Assembly: GCA_963678705.1 (NCBI GenBank)
Contig: OY783206.1
Coordinates: 23,633,807-23,697,806 of the forward strand
From: Panorpa germanica
Taxonomy: Eukaryota > Arthropoda > Insecta > Mecoptera > Panorpidae
DNA: 64,000 nt
Reading direction: 5' to 3'
Below the pieces are notes generated by a model. The model saw only the letters and a list, made by a program, of their open reading frames with translations. It was not told the DNA's origin and did not search any database. The position numbers and the translations under genes are program-made. Positions 60,377 through 64,000 of this stretch are shown in pieces. Position 1 is the stretch's first letter; every line of letters begins with the position of its first letter.

Positions 60377-60589
60377 ACAAATAGAGACTCAATTTTTATG
60401 AATTTCTCTCCCACACCGATATTACACGAATTTATCAAGAGCAATAATTATGCAATAGAAGCAATTCATGAAGGGTGCATTCCAGAAGAAGCAACTATAA
60501 CATGTTCAGACTTGCAAGATAAATATGTAATAATAAAGCAAGAAGAATGGAACGAAGAAACTGATAATAGTTACCGGACGGACTAAATA
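60377..60589 (+). CDS. Candidate terminal exon, unidentified acidic protein
   Basis: After acccccacaatag the frame is open for 70 codons to TAA. An in-frame ATG lies at 60398. Sequence pieces: SPTPILHEFIKSNNYAIEAI, HEGCIPEEATITCSDLQDKY, VIIKQEEWNEETDNSYRTD. It is acidic, with two Cys, and its codon use is unlike the chance frames nearby. It could be the last exon of a small + strand gene starting near 59383, with the MITE in the intron, or a transposon scrap. I do not recognise the protein. Confidence 0.25.
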
Positions 60590-61581
60590 GAACGCTGGAG
60601 AAAGTATTAATATTTAGACTTATATAAGGTCATACTAATTTTAATCATAACTACTTATTCAAAAGAGAATATGTAAACAATATAATAGTAAAGCATATTA
60701 TTCTTCAATACTCCAAATACTCATCACAAAGACAAAACTGTAATGTGCCTGAAGACTATAGATATTTCAAAACAGAGAAAGTTTAAAAAATATTTTTGAC
60801 TTTGTTAATGCAACTAATTTAATCTCTTTATTTTAAATATCCCATACTCGTATTTATAAATTATGTATTATTAATGTTTATAAATGTATATATTGTTTTA
60901 AGCGCTAATAATTATTTTATGTTTATGCTTATTTTAGGTTACGAAAGTTTATGCACTCAAAATAATATTTATTAAGAAAGAAGTCATTGTCATGTTCATT
61001 TTTAAATCTCACATATATAAATATATATAATTAATAGGGAATAAACCAAGGTTCAAGACAAATTAAAAAGTATATATTAATTTTTTTTTATTTATAATTT
61101 ACGGGCTTCCAGGACCACGTTCGTTTTTTCGCTCTTGTTAATTAATTCATTTTATTTACATTTTACTTATTTACAGGTATATATTAATTAATATCACTAT
61201 TTTTAAAACAATAATTAATAAAACTCTCACAAAATATATTCTCATTCATTTCTATATAAATTAGTAAAAATTATTATTAAAATTATAAATAATAGTTAAT
61301 TATATATTTATCATTAGGCTGATAGTGCGTAAATTCTAATAATTAAATTAAAAAAAATTGTATAATTTTTAGTATGGATTAAGTTTATGATTTTTCATTT
61401 TCCGCTGTTTCTATTTATAAAAAAACGTATCACATTTTGTTTTATTTGTCCAATACTTTTATTATTTTGTGTTTTAATAAGTATATTGCTTGATTTATTT
61501 TAGCCATTTATAATCTGGATAAGCTCTAAATTCTCTCATTATCGTCATGCTACGTTACTTCGTAAATAGCACCACGCTGTC
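60590..61581. other. No gene seen
   Basis: AT-rich, with no supported feature apart from a possible 3' UTR of the frame ending at 60589. Confidence 0.5.
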
Positions 61582-61812
61582 TCACCAAAGTTGTTGCCAT
61601 CTTACAATAGTTATTCTTCTTTGAGTACGTTTCGACATCACAACAAAAAAATATCTACTGTTAATATCTTCTAATAATGGTCGTCCAGCCCCCTTAACCT
61701 GATAAATGTTATAGTCTGGAAATCGTTGAGAATTTAGAACTATTTTATATTTGTTATCTATTTTTTTTAAGTATTGAGAAACTTGTATTTTTTTTTCTTT
61801 TCTAACCAGCAA
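61582..61812 (-). CDS. Unidentified open frame, possibly transposon scrap
   Basis: Minus-strand frame of 76 codons ending at 61582. Pieces: YKIVLNSQRFPDYNIYQVKG, AGRPLLEDINSRYFFVVMSK, RTQRRITIVRWQQLW. The right half is basic and better than random in composition. The start is uncertain; the Lys-rich N-terminus may not belong. I do not recognise it. Confidence 0.2.
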   Translation of the reverse strand: MLVRKEKKIQVSQYLKKIDNKYKIVLNSQRFPDYNIYQVKGAGRPLLEDINSRYFFVVMSKRTQRRITIVRWQQLW

Positions 61813-63403
61813 TAATCTGTGAATATCTACAACAATTTTTTTTAAAATTGGTATACAAGTTCTTAAAAATCTACGGATTAAGATTTCTTAGCACGTAGCA
61901 GCAGCAAGAAAGAAGAGGAGAGGAGTAGGGAGAAGTAAAGAATCTTTTGTTAACAGTTTGAAATATTGTCACAAAGTTGCGTTACTTAATGTGTATAAAA
62001 AAGACTCTTTTAGAGTTTTATGCGCGGTAATACATACACACTACTACTGATTTTTTTTGTCTTAACTGGTTCTCTTATCACTCGTGATTGACTGCGCTGA
62101 CCGAATAATTTCATAGTATTGGTGGACTTGAAAAATGCATCCCCTATAATGTATTCTTTTACTTTATAAAATCTGCATTGACATTATTCTGTAATATTTT
62201 CACTCATCTAGCAGTTGTCTTATTATTAGGATTATCCACTGACCTAAATACCTAATCAACTGTCAAAATTTAAATTAATTTTTTACACAATTCAACTGAA
62301 AATATCATTTTTTCTTCGCAATTCACAACTACTACCCTTAATTCACAATTTGTCTATTACTTGTCGAACGACATTTGCGCATATAGTAGCAAAAAGTACT
62401 TTTAGTTTTTTCAGAATTTTACAATTTTACTTTCTAAAGAAACCGTATTTCAGACTCAAGTGAGTAACTTTCTTAAAGAACAGCATTTTAATTTCTATTA
62501 TTTATATATATATAGATAGATAAAAATGAATTCAATTATAATAAATATGTTAAATTGATTTGTATTTTTAACTTTTGCTGAATATAAATATATGTTGTTA
62601 TTATAAAAAACTAAACTAAAAAATTATTAAATTTTTAATTGTAAATAAAAAGAAGAAGGTTTCAATTATAAAAGAACAAAAATATTTTTTTCTATATTAT
62701 TTTAATTTGTAAAGTCTATAATTTACAATGTCGTGAAACTATCTCGATTCCAGAATTTTCTACAAATTTTCACATTATAGCTAGCTAAAGAGAATTACCT
62801 TTATTGAATGTAATTAATTAATTTCATTATTAAGTTGGTAAATAAACAAACGAAAAATAATCGCTTCATTTTCGTGCGATTTTGCTTCAATCACTCCTAG
62901 CTGGGTTTATAACAAACACTTGTTGCATATTAAATTGCAGGCAAAACCTATTTCTCTGAGATACATAAAATATGTTAAAGAAATACTACGCAATTATTTT
63001 CTAGACAGTCACAACTATACAAACAACTTATATTTAAAAATATTCCAATTTAATTTTTTATTACAAAAAAGAACACCAACGACCTCCAACGTAACCCCCC
63101 GTAATGACAATTACTTGTTTTTAATGTTTAAATAACATAATAAAAGTTACCTGTTATGTAAAATATGTTCTTTTAAAACTTTGTTAGATAAAACTATAAA
63201 ATAAGAAGTATAAATATTAGTAGCTTTTAGTTTAATAAAATATTATTAGAGTAAAATTTATGTTTTATTTTTGTATATCTCAAGTGTCGAGTATTCAAGC
63301 GAAGGGCTGAAGTAAAGCCATGTAAGCGTGCGCTGCGGATGAATTCAGATTTAAAAGAGGAACCTAAATTGTACTAAATATGTTGTTGTACATTTAACGT
63401 ATA
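61813..63403. other. No gene seen
   Basis: AT-rich. A purine-rich patch (aagaaagaagaggagagg) lies near 61908. A gttacctgttatgtaaaa block lies near 63147. The frame at 62920..63135 is not supported. Confidence 0.5.
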
Positions 63404-63821
63404 CAGACTAGTGCGACTTAAACATGCAACACTAATAAAACTTATGCTATTCTATTGCTAAATTTTAGGTAGTAGTTTTATGAAACAAAAATGTTTCAGC
63501 CGTTCGGCGGAACTTCTAAAAGGATTGCGATTTTGAATGTGAACTCATGGAAAAGGGTCAGAGTGTTGACATTTTGTGTTTTGTAAATAAATAAAAGTAA
63601 ATAAAATTTTTGTTTAAATGGGTGAATTAACAATACCCCTTTTGTTAAATAACTGATTTTTTTTTTTTTTTTTTTTTTTCTCTACGAAAGCAGGTTGAAG
63701 AAATTCGTTCGAAATATGCAAGCCTTCGACGTATTAAATTGCATGTTGCACTAGTGTGGACGTCTTGTACAACTTCTTTTAACAAATGTTGGATGTCACA
63801 TGTTTAAGTCGCACCATTGTG
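63404..63821 (+). mobile_element. Tc1/mariner-type MITE (418 bp)
   Basis: Left end cagactagtgcgacttaaac(atg); right end read inward cacaatggtgcgacttaaac(atg): 20 of 23 positions agree. TA flanks both sides (63402-63403 and 63822-63823), the target duplication of Tc1/mariner elements. There is no transposase inside. A 23-base T run (63657..63679) divides it. Confidence 0.7.
63657..63679 (+). repeat. Poly-T run (23 bases)
   Basis: Uninterrupted T run inside the MITE at 63404..63821. Confidence 0.85.
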
Positions 63822-64000
63822 TACGATACATTAGTATAATACCACGTATAAATAATTAAACATTATTGATTTTATCAATAAAATCTAATTTTATCTCTAT
63901 AATTTACTTGTATAATTTAATGTTATAATTTACTTATAATTTAGTGTTTGTATTTAAAGAATTAAGTATTTTCAAATGTTTATAAATGTGTGTTTTTATA

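Larger units (their letters stand above)
4148..64000 (-). other. Presumed very long upstream Skeletor intron
   Basis: The exon at 3963..4147 has a clear acceptor, so an upstream exon must exist. It should encode the first DOMON half and end in phase 1. DM13 signatures (GxGPDAFFW-like, HHxVSGxV-like) were looked for by eye on the minus strand and not seen up to 64000. Everything to the right is therefore treated as intron with transposon debris. A small exon could have been missed. Confidence 0.4.

Noticed and set aside
1..64000. CRISPR arrays, operons, phage or plasmid features
   Set aside because: No regularly spaced short repeats, ribosome-binding sites or compact gene strings were seen. 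Split codons and GT-AG introns show eukaryotic nuclear DNA.

Overview
The window looks like nuclear DNA of an insect. It is strongly AT-rich, has spliced coding exons with GT-AG boundaries, and is full of decayed insect-type transposons (Jockey-like and R1-like non-LTR elements, mariner/Tc1, PIF/Harbinger-type MITEs, SINE-like pieces). No bacterial, organellar or viral layout is visible. The order or species cannot be set from this sequence.

The only host gene recognised with confidence is Skeletor, a DM13/DOMON protein. Two consecutive internal exons lie on the minus strand at the left edge: 3963..4147 and 346..827, separated by a 3.1-kb intron. Together they encode the C-terminal half of the DOMON domain and the start of the basic, Arg/Gln/Asn-rich tail. 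The exon upstream of 4147, which should carry the start of DOMON and the DM13 domains, was not found up to 64000. If nothing was missed, most of the window (4148..64000) is one very long Skeletor intron.

That presumed intron holds repeats almost everywhere. From left to right: a dispersed repeat family with a CRE-like TGACGTCA core (copies near 1.0, 4.5, 10.4, 36.6 and 45.2 kb); a possible solo LTR near 5.6 kb; a CTAGCTGA-type element at 11.5 kb; two 3'-end scraps of an R1-like ORF2 at 16.0 and 18.1 kb; a coding scrap at 24.2 kb; a Jockey-type ORF2 C-terminus at 29.8 kb followed by a 3' UTR that recurs at 23.4 and 49.8 kb; a degenerate ~317-bp tandem repeat at 37.5-38.2 kb; a ~600-bp direct duplication at 38.5 and 40.1 kb; a Jockey-type ORF1 with 5' UTR but almost no ORF2 at 42.6-44.4 kb; two mariner/Tc1 remnants at 49.2 and 51.5 kb; a repeat pair at 48.0 and 52.8 kb; and three short terminal-inverted-repeat elements at 58.3, 59.9 and 63.4 kb. 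The one at 58.3 kb contains a 96-codon open frame with a Cys-X2-Cys motif ending at a splice-donor-like site.

A few short unassigned coding-like stretches (13.2, 42.0, 59.4/60.4 and 61.6 kb) are listed at low confidence. I found no undescribed gene system that I can support. The least explained items are the cryptic exon inside the 58-kb element, the several unnamed repeat families, and the possible small nested gene at 59.4-60.6 kb.
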